A stretch of 64,000 nt of DNA from Mastigias papua (taxonomy: Eukaryota > Cnidaria > Scyphozoa > Rhizostomeae > Mastigiidae): assembly GCA_964019165.1 (NCBI GenBank), contig OZ025270.1, positions 643,001-707,000 on the forward strand, read 5' to 3'. Every line of letters begins with the position of its first letter. Position 1 is the stretch's first letter. A program made the position numbers and the translations under genes. Shown piece by piece: positions 50,301-61,260 of the stretch. The notes under the pieces are model-generated. The model was not told where the DNA came from, searched no databases, and saw only the letters and a list, made by a program, of their open reading frames with translations.

Positions 50301-53300
50301 CAGGTATATCATACAAATCTTATATTACTTGACCACAGGAAATGGTGTATCATTTTGAGAAATTCATTCACCATCTTCAAAATTCCTTGAAAACTGTCTT
50401 GAAATGCGTGTGTACATGAACTTGTCAGGCCAAAAAGCTTGACAGTTCTCAGACAGCAGCACAATCACCCAAGACTTTTACAGATTTCATTACCTATACA
50501 CTAAAGCAGTGCATTCCAACAGTGAACCAGTTTGCTTCCAAAGGTTACCATACATTAATATACATTTGAAGTCAAAGAGATTATTTTCAGAGGCTATTGA
50601 TCCAAACCAAATATTTCAATGATAAAACAGGAAATTCTGACTCTAAGAGTAATTTAGTGTCTCTAATAATTGAAGCAGTGAAATGTCCCATCACAATACC
50701 TAATTATGAATATAAATGACATACCTGCTTGTGTGAAAGCATCTTGTTTTCCATCCCTTTGAACTGGAGTCTGTGTCCTTTCAGATATGAATTCAAATGC
50801 TTTTTCAAGTATGTCTATCTTAGGCTAAAAAACAAACAAAATAATGACAATACTCCTCAAACAAACGTACTTAGAACAAACTAAACAAACTCAAATGTTC
50901 AATTATAAAAGGTCTCAAATGAAAACCATTTAACATGGATGGCTATGTAAATGATTAACATCACAAAACATGTATTGAACTTGTACACTCCCATGCTGTC
51001 AAAAACAATAGATACCACACCAGAAAAGGTATAAACATGTTTAAAAGATGTAATTTATAATAAAGTAGTGCTCAACTGCTCAAAAGTTATAAAAAAATCA
51101 GTGTGGGACTTTTGAGAACCTAAGAAAGTCAATAAATGATTAAAAGTCCAGTATTAACAAAAGACAATAATTGTTCTGATCTGCAATAATTGATCTGATC
51201 TGAGACGGCAATAACAATCTCTTTGATTTGGTCTGTATTGATATTTTGAGCTACTTTATGTATTCCAGTATTATGTTTGCATAGTGCCTGTCTGTCTGTA
51301 TAACACATAGTGATGTGTAAACTTGAGCATTTTTGGTAACAGGGTCTCAAGACAGTTTTTGTACTGAAACCATGACAAGAAACCAGAAAGTGTCATTAGT
51401 AGGCCAAAAAAACTTTCTTATAAAAAATGTGTACTCAAAAGATGAAATGCTCTTATTTATGGCATTTACAACTTGTCTAGTATTGAGATGAAGTTCAGCA
51501 AGATAAAGCTCAGTTTCCAAAATGGACCTCAAATCTGATAAAAACAAAGAAAGCACCAAACATCATAAAAAGATACATACCTGCTTTTCAGGGCAGTGCT
51601 TAAAAAGAACAGTAGCAATTTTATTAATCCATCCATTTATCTTCTCTTTCCTGCGTTTTTCAGCTAGGGAAGAAGTAAACATTACCAAACTTCAAACATT
51701 TTCAGGAAACATCTGGCATTCCACACACAGACAAACAGATAAGTGTGAGCTAATTTGCTGATAACTACACTGAATCAGACATCCAAAAGTCAACTGTTGC
51801 AATGGCAACTTATGGTGACACATCAAATGCAGGCAATTTTTGCCCAAATAATCTAACTACAAAATTTCAATAAGCGCTTACATGCATTATGGACAAGTCT
51901 TTTATGATTTAATTTTTGAAATCCTTGAGACCTTAAAACAAACAAATGACACAATATCAGCTGCATTCAGTTCACGTAGCAAACAAACATTCAGTTTCAT
52001 CAGAAGAGATATAACAATATGGTACAGAAAATTGTCAGCTCTGATGAAATAAAAGGAAAGAAACAGGACTATGATACTGTTCTGGGAATCAATAATAAAA
52101 GAAAAGACATGCGAAGGTCTGTATCATGTATGCATAAAGTTATACAGTTTCCACCATAATACTAACAAGCAGGTGAACAAAGAAGTCATTACACCAAAGT
52201 AAACTCATCTAACTTATAAACTACTTAAAAGATTACATTATATGGGTTTAGTTCACGATCAGCTACTCAGTACATTTGGTGCAGACTTATAAGCAATTAT
52301 GGAGTGAATATAAACATTGCAATATTAAGCCAACTCGAGCACTCATATGTTCATTTGTTGATCCCTATCAATCCGTCATTCTACAATTTCTCACACTATA
52401 CCTCTGGTATTTCTCACATAAGCACAGCAAAGGGCTTCCATAGCAATCACATATCTGCCAAACTACTTATCTATTTATACTAACTAATTATACCTTCCTT
52501 TGACTTGTTCAAGCCAACTTAGACAACTGTTTTTGTATATAAGGGTATAATCTCAGTTGTATCCTTAGTTAGAGTTACAGTACAAGTACAGTTAGCATCA
52601 CATAATTTAATAGTTGTTTCTCTACCTGACATATCATATCCATAAAATAAACAAGATGTATACATGCACACATTGATCATCAAAAGATGCCACAATGAAC
52701 TCATAATAACTGAATAACATACTTATCCAACTTCTATTTACAACAAGAAATGTCATGCTCTCCTATGTCAGTTATTGATAAAGATAAAAGTTGCAAAAGT
52801 GTTATGTAATTTCTTGGACAATGAATAGCACATACCCAGTAGTGATATCTTCCAAATCAAACTGAGTAGGTTCACTATTATTTGTGGCATATTGAAAATT
52901 CCCAGCCAATTTGATAGATTCTTCTCTTGTTATCTGCTTTCCTTTAGGTTCATTTGTAGCTTTGACTGAACAAACATTCTGCTCCTTGTTTGATACAGAA
53001 GGGACCTGAGCAACATTTGTCACTGGTGGCTGATATGCAAGAGGAGCAACAGGTTTACTTGCTACACTTTGCAAAGTGTTTTGGTTAACGACAGCTGTGA
53101 CAGGAGCTGAAAGATAAGTAAATCACAGTTACTTTTGAAAATCTCACACAATTTTCAAATCATTATCACACAGAAGCCAGAAGCATTCCATAACAGACTG
53201 AAAGTGGGTACTTTCTTTGTCAGAAACTCATTAGAGTATGAAACATCAGATAATGACTGAAAGGTGAAGCCACAATACACAACTAGATGTGGATGAGTTC

Positions 53301-54485
53301 GTGTGGCAGGAGGAATGCTGTGTTGAATTAGCCACATGAATTTATCAGTGTCTGGCTATGCAACTAGCTTGGTCCATCAGTCATTATCCAATGCTTCATA
53401 CTCTGATGAGTGTAAGATGAAAAAAGCACTTTCAATATGTTAAACAATGTTTCTAGTTTCTACTCCTTCATGTGAGAGTGGCATTCTATAGTGCCAAAGG
53501 ACAATTCAACTTTCATATCATGTAAACTGTCAACTGTCAGATCTTCTTCCTTTGTTTTCAGTGTCCATATGCATGAGCATTAGTACATACCAGTCAAATT
53601 TCAACGTTAACAATAAGAAAGACATTAACTAAGGGGGAATTCCAACTTTTTCTAAGGGAGTCCAGATGCCAACTGGAAACTTTTGAAAAACTACATATCC
53701 AGGGCATATCAGCTTATAACATTAACAATAAATCATAACATGTGTTTCAAAATTTTTGTGGATACATTGAACAATATATTTCATTTTATAATCACTATTA
53801 TCATTAAGAATGTAGACAGAACAGGCCACAGTTTACATTTTCATATCATTTATAATCTTAATTCATCAGTGATCCAAATGCTATGTAATATATGTAGCAT
53901 TTTTATAAAGTGCATGAGAACTTTCCTTTAATGCATATGAGAGTGAGAACCTTTCAAATTGGATGTCTTGCACACAACACATGCGACTTGGAAGGTCCTG
54001 TAGCAAAGTGTATGAAAATTCTAACTGGTGAACATCTCTTTGTGTAAATGTGCACATTCTAAATAGGGGTGCAATTACTCTGTTCATCAACTACAATGTG
54101 CATCATTCACTACAAAGACCCTCACCAGCATGGGATAAAAACTTGCAATCTTCATAAAACTATAGAAATAGACTCTTACAACCAAATTTACAATAATAAT
54201 GATATCCCTTTTCATTGACTTACCAATTATATTGGCTTGTGGAGCAATTTGAATTGCAAAAACTTTTGGCAAAATGGTAGGCTGTGGAAATTTTACAGGT
54301 AGCTTTTTCTTTTTCCTTCCTCTTCTCAATTTTGACTTAACAGCCTTACCACTTTTTACAGCAGTGTTTTCAACTGGTGGCATACGTGATGTTAGTACTT
54401 GCAATGATTCAATGCATGTTGTGCCTTCATTTTTCTGTAGGATTCCTTCAGGAGTTTCATGTGATCCTACTTGAGTATCGGCCAT
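47323..54485 (-). CDS. USF3: USF3-like basic helix-loop-helix transcription factor
   Basis: Six coding exons: 54224-54485, 52836-53106, 51882-51931, 51581-51663, 50725-50824, 47323-50177. They total 3,621 nt, 1,206 residues; phases 1, 2, 1, 0, 1 agree at every junction. A basic patch SKLRRGRKKKK (51-61) may be an NLS. The bHLH begins with HNASEKRRKEKI (192-203), split by an intron after HNA. Helix 1 is NGWINKIATVLF and helix 2 begins PKIDILEKAFEFI (from 223). A leucine-rich helix ISDLVAKIIELENLL follows. The last exon is a 951-codon, S/T/N/Q-rich, low-complexity tail. It carries three FSxExL-type motifs (HFSTESLL, NFSAEALIG, DFSTDALLAG); vertebrate USF3 (KIAA2018) has a similar SAEALIG string. 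The ATG at 54485 lies five bases after an acceptor-like TTTTTTGCCAG, so a non-coding leader exon probably exists upstream. The call could instead be another large bHLH factor; the bHLH itself is firm. Confidence 0.85.
51035..51330 (+). repeat. Dispersed repeat, copy B
   Basis: Partner of 22850-23145. It lies in the intron between the helix-1 and helix-2 exons of the USF3-like gene. Blocks are collinear: GTAGTGCTCAACTGCT, then AAAAG and TTTTGAGA runs, then GAGCTACTTTATGTATTCCA and GCATAGTGCCTGTCT. Divergence is high. Confidence 0.5.
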
Positions 54486-55179
54486 TCTAACTGGCAAAAA
54501 AGCCTTTCTCTTCCCTATTCATAAATCTACAAAACAGAAGAGACTAACATTGGAGTTCTTATTTTTTCTAGTTTATAAAAAGATAAATTAAAGTGCCATT
54601 TACTTTATCTAACATTGCAGTTGACTCTGGACATGTTCATTGATTTCTAAGTTTCATGGCATTGGTACAACAGCTCATAAATTTTTTACAAGTGAGATTC
54701 TGTGTTTCTGGTCACTCAATAGCAAGTCAAACAACAGGATAACAGTATGTAAATACTGATAGGTTATCCTGTCAAAACATTCGTATATTAGGGATATAAT
54801 ACAGCCAACTTCTTACTAACTCCACATACATACCTAAGTATAAGCAAAGTTGCCTCTGGGTTGTAGTGGAGCTGGTATATAGTGGAATGTTCAATGTTTT
54901 TTCAACATTTTCAACCTTTTTCCTCCTTTCCCTAGAAATGTACTTCTTTCTTACTTTTTTCCATCACTATTTGACGCAATAGAAGCTACAACCTACAAAC
55001 CTGAGATAAGCAAACAAATCTCCTAATTTGACTTATTTCTGGAAACAAAGGTTGAAACATAACTAGATGCTTTAAATCTTACAATCAAAAGAGAGACTGC
55101 AGCAATCTGTCACCATACTCCAACTAAAGCTTCATGTTGAAAACTCCAGTGATGCAGAAGCGTTGCCTTGCAATGCTTT

Positions 55180-55189
55180 CGCCATCTTG
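55180..55189 (-). promoter_or_regulatory. YY1-type motif upstream of USF3-like
   Basis: CAAGATGGCG on the minus strand matches the YY1 core, common near metazoan start sites. It is about 700 bp upstream of the USF3-like ATG and in the gene's orientation. It could mark the transcription start or first exon; a chance match is possible. Confidence 0.35.
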
Positions 55190-56611
55190 ATTAGGCTTGA
55201 CCTTCAAATGAACTGGATTGAGTTTAATATACTGTAGTTGAAGTGAATTAAACAATACGTTTTGAAAGACCTCCCGATTTCACTCTCAAATTCATTCTGT
55301 AAAAAGACTGTAAAAAAATATCAAATAGTTGAAAATTGAAATGAAATCTGTGACATACCATTTTGTCATAAGAGATTGAAACTGCATTCCATGGTATTTG
55401 CCATCGGAGATAATGTGTGAAGTCTTATGTCAGCTACGTCAGTTCTTTTCCCGTATAGTTATTGCAATACTCTTGCCTAGTGCTCTTATCATTCGTGAAT
55501 CTCGAACAACTCTTCAACACAAGATGTGCAGTTCTAGAACTCTCTGTGCAATTCAAGAGAGAGATCCGTGCAGATTACTATTTACATCTATTAAGAGAGA
55601 TCCCCGGTGAGTTAACTCTCACTATTAAGTGTAAACACCCACGTCTGAAGTTCTAGAAAGTGGACCCTTTCTCTGATTTTTCACTCAAGCTTACCCCAAT
55701 TTTTCTTTAAAACCAGAGCAAAATTCGACCCTTATTTTAGAAGATCAAAGAGATCAAAGTTGAAGTTGAACTTAAAAGTCCCCCTAGTCTTAGATGTTTT
55801 GGTTTTTGTTCAAAAAATACCCCTGTCTTTAATTTCTATGTCCTAGGTTTTGCATTAAATTGAATACCTTTCTTAGAGATTTTGAAGACACGGGTGCTTA
55901 CATTTGATAATGAGAGCTGACCCTCCTGGGAGAGATCTCATTTTAGGTAGAATGTTGTCTATACATTGTCATTTCCAAGAAGTATGAGAACAAAGCATGG
56001 TTAATTTCAGTGCTTGCTCGTGAGGTGCATTTTGCTTTTGCTTATATGAATCAAGGGCCATTCTTCAATTTAGTAGCCACGAGAAAAATGTGCAGTTCTG
56101 AATTTTCGATTTACAACTCTGCTTAATAATGTTGCGTTCGTGGATTCTTTCAAAACCAGAATTTGGCTAAATAGTTTACTGAACAATTGGGATTTGATTT
56201 GTGATAGACCTCTTAAGCTAAAAAGAAAATGAGATCAAATTTGGATGATGATATTGCGTTGAGTGCAGTGGGAATAAATTTGCCTTTGCCCATTTTTATA
56301 ACATATGTTTGCCAACTATCCACTAATAGCTTATAAAATTTTCCCCTTAAATACGAAAGTGCACTTGCCCCCCCCCCGTGTTTCCCCATAAAACCGCCCA
56401 GCTTGAATCTTGGACTGTATTGTATTATTCTATTTGGAATTTTTCCCACGATTAAAGTGCTTGTAACCAAAACAATGGCACCATGTAGCTAACTCTTTGG
56501 TTAGCAGAGGATCATTCGAGCTACAGCACATTGGATAGATTAGAAACACTGGCTTTCAAAAGTTCTCCAACTTATGAAATAGCATACCAATTCACTGGGA
56601 CCATTCAACAC

Positions 56612-56725
56612 TTCATTCACTCACTTACTAACTCACTAACTCACAAACTTACTCACTCACTCATTCACTCACTCACTCACTCACTCACTCACTCACTCAC
56701 TCACTCACTCACTCACTCACTCATT
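56612..56725. repeat. (ACTC)n microsatellite
   Basis: Imperfect at the left (CATTCACTCACTTACTAACTC), pure ACTC from about 56666 to 56722. The open frame across it is a composition artefact. Confidence 0.93.
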
Positions 56726-56987
56726 TTATATTCTCTAACCATTAAAATTCTAAGTTATCTGAATTCTATTATCCTTGACTGTATTTCAAAGAGTTCTATA
56801 TTATTTACGTTACATTTTTGCTGCCTTGTGTACAGGGGTGTAGCTCTGAAGTGTCATTTATTAAGGCTATGTAGGTACTCAATTTTATATGTGTGTGAAT
56901 CATTACATGTATTTGGATCTGCTCTCCGTTGCTCGCGAGTTTAAACAAGCGATTATTATCTATTCATACAATAACGATAGTTACAAG

Positions 56988-57155
56988 CAGTGGCGAACAC
57001 TATGGGGCGAGGTGGGAGGTCATCCTCCAATAATTTCAAAGCACAATGTAATCTTTGAGGCGTGGTCTGTAGGAGTGTTCCTCCGAGCTTCACCCAAGAT
57101 TTCTGTTGTCTGCTTGCTCCCCCCCTCCCAGTAAACATGAAAGTGTCTTCCATTG
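56988..57155. mobile_element. 168-bp hAT-like MITE
   Basis: Left end CAGTGGCGAACACT and complement of the right end CAATGGAAGACACT. The inverted match extends outwards through CAAG/CTTG and recurs inwards at GGGAGG. Flanking octamers GTTACAAG and CTTGCAAA agree at only 5 of 8, so the target duplication is weak. CAGTGGCG is a common hAT terminus. Non-coding. Confidence 0.5.
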
Positions 57156-57479
57156 CTTGCAAATGATAGTAGATGTTGGGGAATCGCCCGAATTGTCATC
57201 CTACCGTTGGATGAAATAAAAGTTCTGAATGAGCTCAAACGAAAAGGAAGCATATTTGAGAAAGAAAGGCGCTACTATGTGAAATGAAAGGTTGATGGAA
57301 ATGAACGAGAGGAAAACAGAGAATAATGTACACCTAAATGAGTCTGAGAAATTGTGCTGAGTTTGTAGAGGATAACATGATAAGGTCATTGGACGATTGG
57401 AAATTACCCATGGTTGTTACGATTCAGGCACAAAATGCATTTAGAGAAACAGCCCCAACTTAGGACTCTAGTCTGCCAG

Positions 57480-57720
57480 CATAGACGAATCCAGAGTTTG
57501 GTTTTGGGTGGGACCACTTTGAAAAACAAATTGTGGGGAGGGGAAATTTTTCATAGCCAAGTCCTTCTAATACTATTGCAGTATTTTGTAGAGTGCTGAA
57601 CTCATTTCTTAATCATTTTCTTGTGTGATCTATGTGGTATGTCTCTTAACACAAATTTTTGGGAGACGAAATATTACCGTTTGGGGAACATGGTGCCCCG
57701 CCCCCTTTGAACCGTACCTG
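57480..57720. mobile_element. 241-bp hAT-type MITE with a perfect 8-bp target duplication
   Basis: TCTGCCAG occurs immediately on both sides (57072-style offset aside, at 57472-57479 relative order: left copy 57472-57479, right copy 57721-57728). The ends CATAGACGAATCCAGAG and, complemented, CAGGTACGGTTCAAAG are weak inverted repeats. G-rich and C-rich tracts (GGGTGGGACC, GCCCCGCCCCC) sit just inside. There is no reading frame. The exact 8-bp duplication argues for a relatively recent hAT-mediated insertion. Confidence 0.75.
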
Positions 57721-58123
57721 TCTGCCAGTAAGCTGTTCTTTGCCACTTTTTAACCAGAGAAATTTAACATTCAGTCGTAGCCTACTTCACGAAAACCAGC
57801 TTTCAAATGGACAATGAGTTCTTTCAGTTTTACGAGAATATAGCACGAGTAGACAAGATTGGCGAACTATTCCACCTGAGTTGTAATAATGTTAGAGCTT
57901 TGCATTTTATACTCAGGCGGAAACAAACTTCATCTGCAACATCATATTCAACTTACCTTTGAGATAAACAGTTGTGATTATGTACAAGCTATCTACATTC
58001 TGAAAAGGGCAAACCTAGCATTTGAATTGAAAAAAAGCTAAAAAATGTCCTCCTATAAACTTCAAAATGCTTAGACGTCATGTAGGTATCGTAATGCTAA
58101 TCAGTATCAGTTGAGTTTCATTA

Positions 58124-59258
58124 TCATCTTTTAGCATGCTTTAATATAACTTCCTTTATGCTAGGTTTTATGTCAGCTTGAAGGACTGACTTCCCGGCTT
58201 TATTTGCTATTAGTAAGTTCGGATTTTTATCAAGGAGACTTTGCAACACTAGAACATCGCCAATTGATGCTGCAAGGTGCAGCGGCGTCTCTTCCATTGG
58301 GCCTAAGAAGGAGATTTGAAAACAAGTATCAGCCACAGCAAATATATACCAAAGCAAACTCTCACATGAGCACATCATGTCATAGGCCTGACACATAATA
58401 TAAAGATAGTACTGATATTTACATTGACTACCCTATGGGTAGTACTGAAATAGTTCCTTAAGTAGTACTTCAAGTGAAAACGCTCAAAAAATCTGTTCTC
58501 TCGGTTTCTTTCGTCGTCATTCTCTCTTATCGAATCTTCTTAATCTTCTAGTTTCTTCAATGCTTTCCCTTCTATTTTTCACTGACATTCCTCTTTTCAT
58601 TTATTTCCTTAAAAGCTTCCAGCTTTTTTCATATCTAAGTTTTATTTTTTAATTCTGAATTACAACATGTTCCTAGTTTCCATTGCTCTTCACATGGAGT
58701 AGAAATAGTTACCGCAGAATGACAGAAGTTAAATGTTATTTATTAAGATGAAGTTACAAGAAAAAGTGGCCTTTGTTTATAAAGTAATTATCTTTCCCTA
58801 TTATCAATGACCGTAAAATTACCTCCTTTTGCATCAACATTGCATCCTAACTCAATTAGAAGAGTTATTGCTTCTTCTTGACATTGTCTTACTGCAGTGT
58901 GCAAGGGCGTCCATTGTTGATCTGTCAATGCTTCAATGTTTGCACCACTTTGTACAAGCTCTCTTATGCACTGAAGTTGCCCAAACCTGGCAGCATTGTG
59001 TAGTGCTGTTATGTTCTTCTCTCCTCTAATGTTTGGATCAACACCATGCTCCAGTAAAACCGCGAGGTACTGTATGTGTCCATGTTGTGCTGCGATGAAT
59101 AATGCCATTCTTGCAATGTCATCACTGAGCTCAAATTTACACGAACGCAAGAATGCTCGTAGAAATGCAGAATGGCCAGCTAACGCTGAGTTTTGGAATA
59201 ATGAGGGTAGCATTTCTTGTTTGAGTTCTGTCAATGCAGGAATGACATTGAATATAGA
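58124..59258 (-). CDS. Ankyrin-repeat protein, 3' terminal two exons (partial)
   Basis: Exons 58823-59258 and 58124-58302, joined in phase 1 (GTAATT donor, TTCTTAG acceptor), give about 204 residues ending KHAKR-stop. Four to six ankyrin repeats are seen: ALFIAAQHGHIQYLAVLLEH, TALHNAARFGQLQCIRELVQ, TPLHTAVRQCQEEAITLLIE and TPLHLAASIGDVLVLQSLLD. The left exon opens after an acceptor-like TTGTATGTAG in frame 0 and has no plausible start ATG, so 5' exons are missing. They must lie right of 59258, either beyond the hAT copy and the foldback element or outside the window. The specific family is not identifiable; ankyrin arrays mediate protein binding. Confidence 0.75.
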
Positions 59259-59429
59259 CTACATACAATATTTTTAATCATGTCTTTTTACTTATAAATA
59301 CATTCTCACTATAATTACTATAGTTCGTCACCACATACTTAAATTGCAACAGAATTTGTTGATCCACAAGAGACCTAATATTTGCCATCTCCATAGACAA
59401 TGCTTGCCATTAGCGCAAACATTTAGATG

Positions 59430-61260
59430 TATAGTGGGGTTTCTGCCCCAGTAGGCCCTTCACCTGGCCCAGTAGTGAAGCAAAAAAATCTAATTTTGCC
59501 CCAGTAGTTAGGGGCCCTTTTCACATTATGTACCATGATTTGTTTTGTTGTTTTCATTTCCATTGTTCTTTCAACTTTGTGCAAGGGTCTGCGACTGGGA
59601 CAAGTTTCTCCCGTCTCTTCTCTCGAAGCTTTGACTGCCCTCAAGAGCCTCAGTTTCGCCTTTTGACCTCGATTACCAGGAATTGGTCAATTCAATTCAA
59701 TCTGCGAGCCTGGTACACATGCCACTCAAGCACGTGCTTTTAATATTTTTATTTTCGATCTACCTATCTCAAATGACCTATATCTAATCTCGTAATTTCA
59801 AAATGAAGAAAAAAGAGAAGAGTGGACACCGAAAGCGACTCGAAAGCAAGAAAAGATCTTTGAAGGAATGTGCCTCAGCTGTGGGTCAGAAGTCGATTTT
59901 CTCAATGTTTGGAAAGAAGGATAGCGACACTGTTGAGGTTGAAAATACAGCAGAAGTACTAGAGGAAGGCCTACTACATGATGAATCCTCGCCACCCCCC
60001 AGCAAAGTGGCAAAGAGTGACACTACAAATGTTACAACTGAAAATGCAAAACAACAAGATGAATTTGGAACTCACTGGTACAAAGGAAAGAAATTAGACT
60101 TAAACTGGCTTATTATGTCTGAGAGCTGTCTTGAAGTTAGATATGAAAGAAAAGACAAAAGGCAAAGGCCTATCATGAAATGCCTTGTTTGTAACCAGCT
60201 TGAAATGCATGTTAAAAGGTTCACCGTCAATGGTCGAATACCTGTGGCTCAAGGAATTCGTGTTGATGGTAAGGACAGGCTTCGTTTGATAGTTGACCAT
60301 TTATGTTCTGCTGCCCATGAAGAGGCATTACGACTCAAAAAGCTTGATGATGCTTGGAAGGATATGTCAGATGCCCATCCCTGGGTACGAATAGTGAAGA
60401 AATGTAAAGCTGAGACCTTACAATTGCTTCTAAAACTTGCAGTTGATGTATACAATGACTGCAGAGTAGAAACTGTCAGTGCATGGAGCTGGGCATCAAG
60501 ATCTTTGTCTGGTGATCATAGCAACAATTTGTTGCACATATTTAGAGATAATGGATGGGATGCTGATTTTGTTCCTTACAATCAACCAGGCTCTGCCTAC
60601 CATTACAGAGACCCTATGACATATGCTGAAATGAGAGAAATTATCAGTGAACATGAAATGAAAAAAGTAGCAGATTTGTTAAAAGAATGTGTCTGCTATT
60701 CAGTACAAATTGATGGCAGTTCAGACAAACAACAAATGGATTCCAAATTCATCACTGCAAGATTTCTCCCACAAAATGAAGTTTCTGTGAAAACTGTATT
60801 TCTGGGTATTTCAAGTAGTGACCTTGGGGGTGCAGATGGTTTGCTTGATGCACTTACCACTTGTTTAAAGAGTGTGGGAGTTGATACAGAGAAACTTGTT
60901 GGAATAACTACAGACGGTGAAAATGCCAACACTGGTAAGAATGGTGGACTCTGGAAACTTCTAAAGGATTACACTGGAAAAGAATTGCTCACTGCATGGT
61001 GCATATGCCATCGCTCTGATTTGGCTTTGGAGTCTGTACAGTCTGAAGTTCCTGAATTGTCATTGTGGATGACCAATGTACTTGCTGTTTCCAAATTTTT
61101 CAGACAATCACCTCGCTGTTATGTCATATACATTTTATTCAAAGTTATTATAACAATGGCGCTATTTTTTCTGTGTACTGGCTTGGGCCCCAAACTAAGA
61201 TTTTCCCCAGTAGTTGGTTTTGCTTAAAAGAGGCTCTGGACGTATTTCTTGCTTTAACAG
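59430..61260 (+). mobile_element. Truncated hAT-superfamily transposon
   Basis: Approximate limits around the transposase frame. CCCCAGTAG strings lie on both sides (59448, 59462 and 59501 area; 61207 area). AAGCAAAA and GGGGCCC recur inverted between the left flank (about 59475-59520) and the right flank (about 61185-61222). These look like subterminal or terminal inverted repeats, but I found no clean 8-bp duplication. The right half of the transposase is missing, so this is an internally deleted copy. It lies between the ankyrin exons and whatever is upstream of them. Confidence 0.55.
59803..61227 (+). CDS. hAT transposase, KIAA1586/ZNF862-like, C-terminally truncated
   Basis: Frame of 474 residues. 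The N-terminus is basic and contains QKSIFSMFGKK (29-39). A zinc-finger-like CLVC (127-130) with H166 and H172 follows. The catalytic domain shows QIDGSSD with D304, GITTDGENANTGKNGG with D371 and a CICH motif (400-403), matching the hAT RNase H pattern seen in KIAA1586/ZNF862-type proteins. Homology stops at KFFRQSP (about residue 437, near 61111). The remaining 37 residues read through non-homologous, hydrophobic sequence up to the subterminal repeat. The third catalytic acid and the hATC dimerisation domain are absent, so an active full-length transposase is not expected. Confidence 0.85.
   Translation: MKKKEKSGHRKRLESKKRSLKECASAVGQKSIFSMFGKKDSDTVEVENTAEVLEEGLLHDESSPPPSKVAKSDTTNVTTENAKQQDEFGTHWYKGKKLDLNWLIMSESCLEVRYERKDKRQRPIMKCLVCNQLEMHVKRFTVNGRIPVAQGIRVDGKDRLRLIVDHLCSAAHEEALRLKKLDDAWKDMSDAHPWVRIVKKCKAETLQLLLKLAVDVYNDCRVETVSAWSWASRSLSGDHSNNLLHIFRDNGWDADFVPYNQPGSAYHYRDPMTYAEMREIISEHEMKKVADLLKECVCYSVQIDGSSDKQQMDSKFITARFLPQNEVSVKTVFLGISSSDLGGADGLLDALTTCLKSVGVDTEKLVGITTDGENANTGKNGGLWKLLKDYTGKELLTAWCICHRSDLALESVQSEVPELSLWMTNVLAVSKFFRQSPRCYVIYILFKVIITMALFFLCTGLGPKLRFSPVVGFA

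Larger units (their letters stand above)
54486..58123. other. Intergenic region upstream of USF3-like
   Basis: Between the start of the USF3-like gene and the 3' end of the ankyrin-repeat gene. It should contain the USF3-like leader exon and promoter (see 55180). No conserved coding exon was recognised. It holds a microsatellite and two hAT-like MITEs, listed separately. Confidence 0.55.

Noticed and set aside
50178..50316. 5' extension of the large USF3-like frame
   Set aside because: The acceptor TTTTCAG at 50178-50180 joins in phase to the helix-2 exon; the extension is intron read-through.
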